Below are positions 43,843 through 53,772 of a stretch of DNA of 64,000 bases, in pieces (the stretch's first letter is position 1; every line of letters begins with the position of its first letter). The notes below the pieces were generated by a model, which did no database searches, had not been told where the DNA came from, and was given only the letters and a program-made list of their open reading frames with translations. Position numbers and translations under genes: made by a program. The DNA is from Cyanobium sp. CH-040 (GTDB taxonomy: Bacteria; Cyanobacteriota; Cyanobacteriia; PCC-6307; Cyanobiaceae). Where the stretch lies: NCBI RefSeq assembly GCF_024346135.1, contig NZ_JAGQCJ010000001.1:372001-436000 (forward strand), written 5' to 3'.

Positions 43843-45093
43843 ATGGACAAGGGCACAACGCCGATCCGGCCCGGCTTCGCCGAAGGCGAGGGCGAGCTGC
43901 TGACGCTCACCTATCCCAAGCCGCTGCCGATGCGGCTGGACCGCTGGCTGGTGTCCCAGCGTCCCGACCAGAGCCGCGCCCGCATCCAGAAGTTCATCGA
44001 TGCCGGCTATGTGCGCGTGAACGGCATCACCGGTCGGGCCAAGACCCCCCTGCGCCACGGCGACACGGTGGAGCTGTGGATGCCGCCGCCTGAGCCCCTG
44101 CCGTACCTGATGGCCCAGGCGATGCCGCTGGATGTGCTGTTCGAGGACGAGCATCTGATCGTGCTCAACAAGCCCGCCGGCCTCACCGTGCACCCGGCTC
44201 CCGGCAACAGGGACGGCACCCTGGTGAACGGCCTGCTGCACCACTGCCCCGACCTGCCCGGCATCGGCGGTGAGCTGCGGCCCGGCATCGTGCACCGGCT
44301 CGACAAGGACACCACCGGCTGCATCGTCGTGGCCAAGAGCCAGGAGGCGCTGGTGCGGCTGCAGGCGCAGATCCAGCAGCGCATCGCCAGCCGCGACTAC
44401 CTGGCGGTGGTGCACGGCCAGCCGGCGGCCGATGCGGGCACGATCGTGGGCGCCATCGGCCGCCATCCCGCCGACCGCAAGAAGTATGCGGTGGTGAACG
44501 ATGCCAGCGGCCGCCATGCCTGCACCCACTGGCAGGTGGTGGAACGCCTGGGCGACCACGCCCTGCTGCGCTTCAAGCTCGACACCGGCCGCACCCACCA
44601 GATCCGGGTGCACTGCGCCCACATGAACCACCCGATCGTGGGCGATCCGGTGTATTCCCGCTGTCGCCGGTTGCCCCTGGAGCTGCCGGGCCAGGCCCTG
44701 CACGCCGTGCAGCTGGGGCTGAACCACCCGATCAGCGGCGAGCGGCTGGTGTTCGAGGCCCCCCTGCCGCCGGTGTTCGAAAAGCTGCTGGCGCTGCTGC
44801 GCCGCCGCACCCAGACTGGCTCCGCCTTTCCTCCCACGGCGCTTTCCATGGCGGAGCAGAACCTGCGGGCCTTCATCGCTGCGGTGCAGCAGGACCAGAC
44901 CCTGCAGCAGCAGCTCGCCACCACGGCCGCCGCCGATGCCGACGAGGTGGCGAGCATCGCCCGCGGCGCCGGCTTCGAGGTGCTCCCCAACGACCTGGTG
45001 CGCTTCGGCGATGGAGCCCTGGTGGACTACGAGGACGAGGACTACTTCATGAAACCGCTCTGGTGGACCCTGCCCGGCTCAGCAGCCGGCTGA
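43843..45093 (+). CDS. RluD-family 23S rRNA pseudouridine synthase fused in frame to a C-terminal Nif11 domain
   Basis: 416 residues. S4 RNA-binding domain at about 28-80; RluA-type catalytic domain at about 95-330 with GIVHRLDKDTTG (catalytic D154) and the TGRTHQIRVH block, so it should modify 23S rRNA uridines. From residue 336 the chain continues, without a stop, into an 80-residue Nif11-like domain (MAEQNLRAFIAAVQQD..., then ADEVASIARGAGFEVLPNDL) ending in an acidic YEDEDYF-containing tail. Nif11 domains usually occur as free small proteins or as leader regions of natural-product precursors. The ATG at 44848 could start a separate Nif11 protein. The synthase part is secure; the fused product is inferred. 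Confidence 0.88.
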   Translation: MDKGTTPIRPGFAEGEGELLTLTYPKPLPMRLDRWLVSQRPDQSRARIQKFIDAGYVRVNGITGRAKTPLRHGDTVELWMPPPEPLPYLMAQAMPLDVLFEDEHLIVLNKPAGLTVHPAPGNRDGTLVNGLLHHCPDLPGIGGELRPGIVHRLDKDTTGCIVVAKSQEALVRLQAQIQQRIASRDYLAVVHGQPAADAGTIVGAIGRHPADRKKYAVVNDASGRHACTHWQVVERLGDHALLRFKLDTGRTHQIRVHCAHMNHPIVGDPVYSRCRRLPLELPGQALHAVQLGLNHPISGERLVFEAPLPPVFEKLLALLRRRTQTGSAFPPTALSMAEQNLRAFIAAVQQDQTLQQQLATTAAADADEVASIARGAGFEVLPNDLVRFGDGALVDYEDEDYFMKPLWWTLPGSAAG

Positions 45094-45102
45094 GTCCCAC
45101 GG

Positions 45103-46704
45103 TCACACCAGCGCCGGCAGCCGCGGACAGGCCTCCACCAGCTGGCGGGTGATCGCCGCCTGCGGGTTGCTGAGCAGCGCCGATCCGGGGCCCTCCTCCA
45201 CGATCCGGCCCCCGTCCAGCACGATCACGCGGTGGCAGAAGCCGCCGGCCACCGCCAGGTCGTGGGTCACGAACAGCATCCCCAGCCCCAGGCGGGTCTG
45301 CAGATCGCGCAGCAGCTCCAGCACCTCCGCCTGCACCTCGGCGTCGAGCATGCTCACGCTTTCGTCACAGAGCAGCACCTTCGGCTCCAGGATCAGCGCC
45401 CGGGCGATCGCCACCCGCTGCTGCTGGCCGCCGGAGAGCTGGCGGGGCAGGCGGTTCTCGAAGGCCTCGGGCGGGTTCAGCCCCACCGCCGCCAGCAGCT
45501 CGCGGGCGCGCTGGCGGGCGGCGGCGCGGCCGGCCAGGCCGTGGATCAGCAGCGGATCGGCGATCGCCTCGCCCACCCGCATCTGGGGGTTCAGGCAGGC
45601 CAGCGGGTCCTGGAACACCATCTGGATGCCGCGCCGGGCCCGGCGCAGGCTGGCGCCGCGCAGCCGCTGCAGATCCACCCCCTCCAGGCGCACGGCGCCG
45701 CCCCGCACCGGCGCCAGGCCCATCAGCGCCCGGCAGAGGGTGCTCTTGCCGCAGCCGGAGGCGCCCACCAGGCCGATGGTCTCGCCCTGCTGCAGCCGCA
45801 GGCTGACGCCGTCCACCGCCTTCAGCCAACGGCGCTGCCAGGGCAGGCCCGGCAGCGCATGCCAGCAGCGCAGCGCCTCGATCTCCAGCAGCAGCGGCGC
45901 CGCGGCCGGGGCCTGACTCTCGCTGCCCTCGCGTTCGCGCGCCTTGGCCACCAGCCGCCGGGCCAGGGGCGATTGCGGTGCCGTGAGCAGCTGCCGGGCC
46001 GGGGCGCGCTCGATCAGGCGGCCCTCATCGAGCACGGCGATCTGGTCGCACCAGCGCCCCGCCATGGCCAGGTCGTGGCTGATCAGCAGCAGGGCGCTGC
46101 CGGCTTCGCGGCACAGGCCGGTGAGTTCGGCCATCACCTGGCCGGCCACCGCCACATCCAGGCTGGTGGTGGGCTCATCGGCGATCACCAGCGGCGGGTT
46201 GAGGGCCATGGCCAGGGCGATCGCCAGCCGCTGGCGCATGCCGCCGCTGAATTCGTGGGGATAGCTGCCGTAGCGGTCCACGCCGATGCCCACCCGCCCC
46301 AGCAGCTCCTCGGCCCGCCGGCGCAGCTGCCGCCGGGTCCAGCCGGGGCGGTGGGCCCGCAGGGTGTCGGCCAGGTGGCCGCCGATGGTGAGCAGCGGGT
46401 TGAGCCGCGTCATCGGGTCCTGGAACACCAGGCCCACCGCCTCGCCGCGCAGGCGGCGCAGGGCCGGCCGGCGCAGGGCCCGGGGATCGCGGCCCGCCAG
46501 CAGCAGCTCGCCGTCGCAGCGGCTGCCGGCGGGCAGCAGCTGCAGCACGGCGCGCGCCACCGTGCTCTTGCCGCAGCCCGAGGGTCCCACCAGCGCCAGC
46601 GTCTCGCCGGGATCGAGGCTGAGATCGAGGCCGTCGAGGGTGGGGCGCTCGCTCTGGGGATAGGCCACCCGCAGCTGGTGCAGGCGGAGCACGGGGTCCG
46701 TCAT
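45103..46704 (-). CDS. ABC transporter ATP-binding protein with two ATPase domains (peptide/nickel DppD-DppF-like)
   Basis: 533 residues with two complete ABC ATPase domains: the first has Walker A GPSGCGKST at about 40-48, signature FSGGMRQRLAIA and Walker B VIADEPTT; the second has Walker A GASGCGKST near 325, signature LSGGQQQRVAIA and LLCDESVS. This layout is usual for peptide/nickel transporters with both NBDs fused. No permease or binding-protein gene is adjacent, so the transported compound is unknown. ATG 46704 is the natural start; upstream codons lack homology. It converges with the RluD-Nif11 gene nine bases away. Confidence 0.85.
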   Translation of the reverse strand: MTDPVLRLHQLRVAYPQSERPTLDGLDLSLDPGETLALVGPSGCGKSTVARAVLQLLPAGSRCDGELLLAGRDPRALRRPALRRLRGEAVGLVFQDPMTRLNPLLTIGGHLADTLRAHRPGWTRRQLRRRAEELLGRVGIGVDRYGSYPHEFSGGMRQRLAIALAMALNPPLVIADEPTTSLDVAVAGQVMAELTGLCREAGSALLLISHDLAMAGRWCDQIAVLDEGRLIERAPARQLLTAPQSPLARRLVAKAREREGSESQAPAAAPLLLEIEALRCWHALPGLPWQRRWLKAVDGVSLRLQQGETIGLVGASGCGKSTLCRALMGLAPVRGGAVRLEGVDLQRLRGASLRRARRGIQMVFQDPLACLNPQMRVGEAIADPLLIHGLAGRAAARQRARELLAAVGLNPPEAFENRLPRQLSGGQQQRVAIARALILEPKVLLCDESVSMLDAEVQAEVLELLRDLQTRLGLGMLFVTHDLAVAGGFCHRVIVLDGGRIVEEGPGSALLSNPQAAITRQLVEACPRLPALV

Positions 46705-46793
46705 GGGTGACGCGGCCCGCGGCGAGGGCGGCGGCGGACTGGTGCGATGGACAACGGCCGGTGCGCAATCACCCCCGAGTGTCGCTGCCTGCA

Positions 46794-46799
46794 TACGAT
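46794..46799 (+). promoter_or_regulatory. Possible -10 element upstream of the Rel/Spo gene
   Basis: TACGAT (matching TATAAT at four of six positions) sits 21 bases before the chosen ATG at 46821, in the 116-base gap to the divergent ABC gene. No good -35 hexamer. Start choice also depends on it: ATG 46821 rather than the longer frame. Confidence 0.3.
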
Positions 46800-46820
46800 G
46801 AGGCCACTCCGCAGGACCCC

Positions 46821-49196
<2,376 letters not shown>

Positions 49197-49200
49197 GCAG

Positions 49201-49317
49201 CCCGCATCGACACCCTCCGCCCCGCCCCCGGCCATCGGCAACCCCCTGCTGGCCCTGCCCTTCGAACCCGCCATCGAAGGCCTGGGACCCTGTCCCAGAC
49301 GCCCGTGCGCCCCTTGA
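49201..49317 (+). pseudogene. Possible N-terminal remnant of a SelO/YdiU (protein AMPylase) gene
   Basis: Directly after the rel stop a 38-codon open stretch with no start codon ends at TGA 49317. Its translation includes NPLLALPFEPAIEGLG at residues 14-29 of the stretch, which resembles the conserved start of cyanobacterial SelO (NPxxxLxxEPAxExLG). The expected rest of the roughly 480-residue protein is absent. Codon use fits neighbours. Chance similarity cannot be ruled out. Confidence 0.4.
49282..49298 (+). terminator. Perfect hairpin after the rel gene
   Basis: A seven-base-pair perfect stem (CTGGGAC/GTCCCAG) with a three-base loop lies about 85 bases after the rel stop, at the point where SelO-like similarity ends. 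It has no following T-run, so it may be a weak terminator or a deletion scar. Confidence 0.35.
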
Positions 49318-49454
49318 TCGAGCGCATCTGGGCGGCGTGCGCTGGCCTGACGGCAGCGGGTGAGGGTGTGCCCACAGGTGCCGCAGCCCGTGCCTTACAC
49401 GACAGCACCCCCGGGGGAGCCGGCCTACACAGCCCTCATCGATGCCGAACCCTC

Positions 49455-49643
49455 ATGACCTCCGAGCAGGCCGCCCGCTTGATCGACGACACCCTGGCCC
49501 TGGTGCACCACCGGCTCCAGGCCCTGCAGACCCAGGCCCTCGGGCCGGAGCAGCAGGCCCTGGCCGCTGAATTCCGCGAATGGCGCCACCCCGCCGGCGG
49601 CCAGATCGACCTGATGGTGTTCCCGGGTCTGGCCAACCCCTGA
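49455..49643 (+). CDS. Small hypothetical protein
   Basis: 62 residues, starting at ATG 49455: helical first half (residues about 4-45) and a conserved-looking end with QIDLMVFPGL. No motif recognised. The 138 bases before it contain no clear gene; they hold a ten-base C5G5 palindrome but no convincing promoter. Codon use is normal, which favours a real gene; conservation could not be tested. Confidence 0.45.
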   Translation: MTSEQAARLIDDTLALVHHRLQALQTQALGPEQQALAAEFREWRHPAGGQIDLMVFPGLANP

Positions 49644-49664
49644 GGCCGGTCGCTGCGGTCTCGT

Positions 49665-50168
49665 TCAGCCTTCGGTGCGCCGCTGCTCCCGCTCCAGCCA
49701 CAGCCAGTACAGGCCGCCGCCGGCGGCACTGGCCGCCAGCCCCACCAGGGTGGAGCCGAGCAGCAGCCGGCTGGCCACGCTCCAGCCCAGGTCGCGCACG
49801 CCGTCCGCCCGCAGCGCCGCCAGCCCCGGCCAGCCGTTGGCCGGGCCCATCAGCCAGCAGCCCAGCTGGTAGTTGAACCAGTAGAGCGGCACATAGGTGA
49901 AGGGGTTGCTGACCCAGGTGCCGGCCGCCGCCAGCAGGTGGTTGCCGCGCACCAGCGAGGCCAGGGCCACGCCCAGCAGCGTCTGCAGCCCGAAGAACGG
50001 GAAGCAGCCGCAGAAGATCCCCGCCGCCAGCCCCCGGGCGCGCTGGCCGTGGCTGCCCTCCTGGGCCCACAGCCAGGCCAGCAGCCCCCGGGCGCGCCGC
50101 GCAAGACCCAGCAGCAGCCGTTGCAGCAGGGCCGGCAGGGACGAGGCGTGGGGCTGAAATGGGGGCAT
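49665..50168 (-). CDS. DUF2062 membrane protein
   Basis: About 167 residues from ATG 50168. Two or three hydrophobic helices around residues 50-95 and 130-150, with the DUF2062 block GCFPFFGLQTLLG and WVSNPFTYVPLYWFNY. Function unknown; some members lie with glycosyltransferases. The ATG is inside the same CATG as the divergent mnmE start; upstream alternatives (GTG 50177, ATG 50201) would put its N-terminus into mnmE. Confidence 0.75.
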   Translation of the reverse strand: MPPFQPHASSLPALLQRLLLGLARRARGLLAWLWAQEGSHGQRARGLAAGIFCGCFPFFGLQTLLGVALASLVRGNHLLAAAGTWVSNPFTYVPLYWFNYQLGCWLMGPANGWPGLAALRADGVRDLGWSVASRLLLGSTLVGLAASAAGGGLYWLWLEREQRRTEG

Positions 50169-51525
50169 GAACGCCACAGACACGATCGCCGCCATCGCCA
50201 CGGCCGTGGCCCCGGGCCAGGGCAGCGTGGCGATCGTAAGAATCTCCGGACCCGAGGCGGAGGCGATCGGCCGGCGCCTGTTCCACGCCCCCGGTCGGCA
50301 GCACTGGGAGAGCCACCGCGTGCTCTACGGCCATGTGGTGGATCCGGCCAGCGGTGAGCGGGTGGACGAGGCACTGCTGCTGCTGATGCGCGCCCCGCGC
50401 AGCTTCACCCGCGAGGACGTGGTGGAACTGCACGGCCACGGCGGGCTGGTGGCGGTGCGGCGGGTGCTGGAACTGGTGCTGGCGGCCGGGGCGCGGCGGG
50501 CCCTCCCCGGGGAGTTCAGCCAGCGGGCCTTCCTCAACGGCCGCCTCGATCTCACCCGCGCCGAGGCCATCGGCGAGATGGTCAGCGCCCGCAGCCGCCG
50601 GGCCGCCCAGCTGGCCATGGCCGGCATCGACGGCGGTGTGCAGCGGCGCCTCACGGACCTGCGCGCTCGCCTGCTGGATCAGCTGGCCGAGCTGGAGGCG
50701 CGGGTGGACTTCGAGGAGGACCTGCCGCCCCTCGACGCCGAGGCCGTGGCCGGCGAGCTGGCGGCCGTGCGCGGCGAGCTGGAGCGGCTGGTGGCCGAGG
50801 CCCGCCAGGGGGAGCTGCTGCGCGAGGGGCTGCGGGTGGCGATCGTGGGCCGCCCCAACGTGGGCAAGAGCAGCCTGCTCAACCTGCTCAGCCGGCGGGA
50901 GCGGGCGATCGTGACCGACCTGCCCGGCACCACCCGCGACCTGCTGGAGAGCGAGCTGGTGCTGGAGGGCGTGCCCCTCACCCTGCTGGACACGGCCGGC
51001 ATCCGCGACACCGGTGACCGGGTGGAGCGTCTGGGCATCGAGCGCAGCCGCGAGGCCCTGGCGGCCGCCGATGCGGTGCTGCTGCTCTTCGACCTCACGG
51101 CGGGCTGGACCGACGAGGACCAGGCCCTGCGGGACCTGGTGCCCCCCGGCGCCGTGCTGCTGGTGGCGGGCAACAAGGCCGATGCCGCCGGCCTGCCCGC
51201 GGGGCCGCTGGCGCCGGCCGACGTGCGCTTCAGCGCCCTCACCGGCGAGGGGCGCGAGGAGCTGGTGGCGGAGCTGCTGCGGCGCTGCGGCGCCGGCCCG
51301 GCGGAGGGGCTGCAGGTGGCCCTCAACGTCCGCCAGCGGGATCTGGCCGCCGCCGCCGCCGAGGCCCTGGAGCGCAGTCTCGAGGCCGCCGCCCAGCAGC
51401 TGCCCTGGGACTTCTGGACCATCGATCTGCGCGCCGCCGTGCGCGCCCTGGGCGAGATCACCGGCGAGGAGGTGAGCGAGGCGGTGCTGGACCGGGTGTT
51501 CGCCCGCTTCTGCATCGGCAAGTAG
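50167..51525 (+). CDS. mnmE: tRNA uridine-5-carboxymethylaminomethyl modification GTPase
   Basis: 452 residues. N-terminal tetrahydrofolate-binding domain (TIAAIATAVAPGQGSVAIVRISGP), helical middle, and an inserted G domain with GRPNVGKSS, GTTRD and DTAGI; ends in FCIGK, the conserved C-terminus with its catalytic Cys. With MnmG it modifies the wobble uridine of several tRNAs. Start ATG 50167. Divergent with the DUF2062 gene from one CATG. Confidence 0.95.
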   Translation: MNATDTIAAIATAVAPGQGSVAIVRISGPEAEAIGRRLFHAPGRQHWESHRVLYGHVVDPASGERVDEALLLLMRAPRSFTREDVVELHGHGGLVAVRRVLELVLAAGARRALPGEFSQRAFLNGRLDLTRAEAIGEMVSARSRRAAQLAMAGIDGGVQRRLTDLRARLLDQLAELEARVDFEEDLPPLDAEAVAGELAAVRGELERLVAEARQGELLREGLRVAIVGRPNVGKSSLLNLLSRRERAIVTDLPGTTRDLLESELVLEGVPLTLLDTAGIRDTGDRVERLGIERSREALAAADAVLLLFDLTAGWTDEDQALRDLVPPGAVLLVAGNKADAAGLPAGPLAPADVRFSALTGEGREELVAELLRRCGAGPAEGLQVALNVRQRDLAAAAAEALERSLEAAAQQLPWDFWTIDLRAAVRALGEITGEEVSEAVLDRVFARFCIGK

Positions 51526-51593
51526 TGCCAGGGCCCGTGGCCGCCTGCAGACTGCAGACAGCTCCGGCCTCCCGGCCCGCTGCATCCCCTGCC

Positions 51594-52148
51594 ATGACCG
51601 CCTCCGATCCCTCCCCTGCTGCTTCGGCCACCGGGCCAGCCGCTGAGCTGACGCCGGCCCAGCGGGCGCTGCTGCGGTTGGTGTGCTGGGTGGCGATGGC
51701 CGATGGCGACTTCGCCGAGCAGGAGCGCCAGCTGCTGCAGAAGCTGGTGGCCAGCACCCTGCCCGCCCCGGCGGACAGCGCGGCCGATGCCGTGCAGGCC
51801 CTGGCGGCCGGGGCCCTCGAGGAACCCGACCTGGAGGCCCTGGTGGCCGATCTGGACGATGCTGACGACCGCCAGCTGGCGGTGAAGCTCGCCTTCCAGA
51901 TGGCCTGCGTCAACCAGCGCCCTGAGGACGACGCGGTCATCAACACCGCCGAGAAGCGGGCCTACCGCCGCCTGGTGGAGCTGCTCAAGCTGCCGGAGAC
52001 GGAGGTGGCGGAGGCGGAGTGGGCGGCCCGGCAGGAGCTGCAGCAGCGGCCGAGCCTGCTGGAGCTGATCAGCGGCCCCCTGGCCGGGTTCGGGGCCTGG
52101 CCTCCCCTGGAAGGCGACGGCGGAGCGCCCCCCGCCTACTGGCTCTGA
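51594..52148 (+). CDS. TerB-like protein
   Basis: 184 residues, helical. The segment VCWVAMADGDFAEQERQLL at about 35-53 is TerB-like (tellurite resistance/ DnaJ-linked helical bundle); a second helical copy-like part covers 105-150. Such proteins are often of unknown function and may bind metal. ATG 51594 is preferred; GTG 51525, which overlaps the mnmE stop by one base, would add 23 residues. nadC starts 18 bases after its stop. Confidence 0.7.
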   Translation: MTASDPSPAASATGPAAELTPAQRALLRLVCWVAMADGDFAEQERQLLQKLVASTLPAPADSAADAVQALAAGALEEPDLEALVADLDDADDRQLAVKLAFQMACVNQRPEDDAVINTAEKRAYRRLVELLKLPETEVAEAEWAARQELQQRPSLLELISGPLAGFGAWPPLEGDGGAPPAYWL

Positions 52149-52166
52149 GCCTGGCTCCCAGCCGTG

Positions 52167-53054
52167 ATGCATGCCCCCAGCCTGCCGTTCACGCCGGCGC
52201 TCGAGCAGCAGCTGCGCCACTGGCTCGCCGAGGACATCGGCCGCGGTGATCTGAGCGCCCCGGCCCTGGCAGGCCGGCGCGGCACGGCCCAGTGGATCGC
52301 CCGGCAGCCCGGCGTGTTCTGCGGCGGCGCGCTGGCGGCGCGCCTGTTCGCCCTGCTCGATCCGGCGGTGACGGTGCGGCTGCCGGTGGCCGACGGCGAA
52401 CCGGTGCAGCCCGATCAGGTGGTGCTGCAGCTGGAGGGGGAGGCCGCCGCCCTGGTGGCCGGCGAGCGCACGGCCCTCAACCTGGCCATGCGCCTGAGCG
52501 GCATCGCCACCGCCACCGCCGCCCTGGTGGCGGAGCTGGAGGGCACGGGGGTGGGGCTGGCCGACACGCGCAAGACCACCCCGGGGCTGCGGGTGCTGGA
52601 GAAGTACGCCGTGCGCTGCGGCGGCGGCATCAACCACCGCCTCGGCCTCGATGACGCCGCCATGCTCAAGGAGAACCACCTGGCCTGGGCCGGCGGCGTG
52701 GCGGCGGCGGTGGCGGCGGTGCGGGCCCAGGCGCCCTGGCCGGCGCGGGTGATCGTGGAGGCCGAGACCGATGCCGAAGCCGGCGCGGCGGTACGGGCCG
52801 GCGCCGACGGCGTGCTGCTCGACGGCTTCAGCCCCGAGCGGCTCAGTGCCCTGGTGCCACGCCTGCGCCAGCTCTGCCATGGGGCCGCCGCCGCGGGCGG
52901 CCGGGGAGCCCTGGTGCTGGAGGCCTCCGGGGTTGCCCCGGAGCACCTGCGGGCCTACGCCGCCACCGGGGTGGACCTGATCTCCACCAGCGCCCCGGTC
53001 ACCCGCAGCCCCTGGCTCGACCTCTCGATGCGCTTCGCCCTGCCGATGGCCTGA
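52167..53054 (+). CDS. nadC: Nicotinate-nucleotide pyrophosphorylase (quinolinate phosphoribosyltransferase)
   Basis: About 295 residues; joins quinolinate and PRPP to nicotinate mononucleotide in NAD synthesis. Blocks: EDIGRGDLS near the N-terminus, GERTALNLAMRLSGIATAT, DTRKTTPGLR and GGGINHRLGLDDAAMLKENH, then VEAETDAEA. GTG 52164 directly before ATG 52167 is a second possible start. NadA and NadB are not in the window. Confidence 0.93.
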   Translation: MHAPSLPFTPALEQQLRHWLAEDIGRGDLSAPALAGRRGTAQWIARQPGVFCGGALAARLFALLDPAVTVRLPVADGEPVQPDQVVLQLEGEAAALVAGERTALNLAMRLSGIATATAALVAELEGTGVGLADTRKTTPGLRVLEKYAVRCGGGINHRLGLDDAAMLKENHLAWAGGVAAAVAAVRAQAPWPARVIVEAETDAEAGAAVRAGADGVLLDGFSPERLSALVPRLRQLCHGAAAAGGRGALVLEASGVAPEHLRAYAATGVDLISTSAPVTRSPWLDLSMRFALPMA

Positions 53055-53083
53055 GCGCCCCCAGCCGGCTGAGCGCTGCTCGA

Positions 53084-53731
53084 TCAGCGGTGCTCAATGA
53101 GTTCGCTGGCCGGATAGCGCACCTTGGTCAGCGTGGCGTACTTGTCCTCGCTGCTGCGGTAACCCGCGGCGCACACCACGGCACTGCGGTAGAGCGACGC
53201 CTCCAGGCCGAGGATGCGGTCGTAGTCCGGCGGGGAGAAGCCCTCGATCGGGCAGGTGTCCACCCCCAGCAGCGCCGCCGCCGTCATGAAGGTGCCCAGG
53301 GCGATGTACACCTGGTTGCTGGCCCAGGTGCCGATGCGCTCGCTGCGGGGGCCGTGCACCAGGTCCTTCGCCATCAGCTCCCGGTAGCCGGCGAGCTGCT
53401 CGGGGCTCACGCCGCGGGCCGCGCTGGTGGCGCTGATCAACCGGTCCAGGTCGGCCTCGCTGACCGTGCGCTGGGCCAGGAACACCACCAGGTGCGAGGC
53501 ATCGGTGACCTGGCTCTGGTTCCAGGAATGGGGCCGCAGCTCGGCGCGCAGGCCCGGATCGTCGATCACCAGGAACTTCCACGGCTGCAGGCCGTAGGAG
53601 GAGGGCGAGAGCACCAGGCTCTGCTCCAGCGCCGCCCAGGTTTCGGCGGGGATCCGACGGCCGGCGTCGAACGCCTTGGTGGCGTAGCGCCAGTGCAGGG
53701 CTGGAAGCAGGTCGTCGGGGGCCAGGATCAT
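53084..53731 (-). CDS. Nitroreductase family NAD(P)H-dependent flavoprotein (NfsB-like)
   Basis: 215 residues, FMN-dependent nitroreductase fold. The start RYATKAFDAGRRI, the SSYGLQPWKFLVI loop and CPIEGFSPPDYDRILG near the C-terminus fit the NfsB/YfkO group. Could reduce nitro compounds or quinones; physiological role unclear. Converges with nadC across 29 bases and lies 41 bases downstream of the GH13 enzyme on the same strand. Confidence 0.85.
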   Translation of the reverse strand: MILAPDDLLPALHWRYATKAFDAGRRIPAETWAALEQSLVLSPSSYGLQPWKFLVIDDPGLRAELRPHSWNQSQVTDASHLVVFLAQRTVSEADLDRLISATSAARGVSPEQLAGYRELMAKDLVHGPRSERIGTWASNQVYIALGTFMTAAALLGVDTCPIEGFSPPDYDRILGLEASLYRSAVVCAAGYRSSEDKYATLTKVRYPASELIEHR

Positions 53732-53772
53732 GGCGGCCGGCCGGGGGCCGGAGGCGGTGGGTTCGACGCAAG

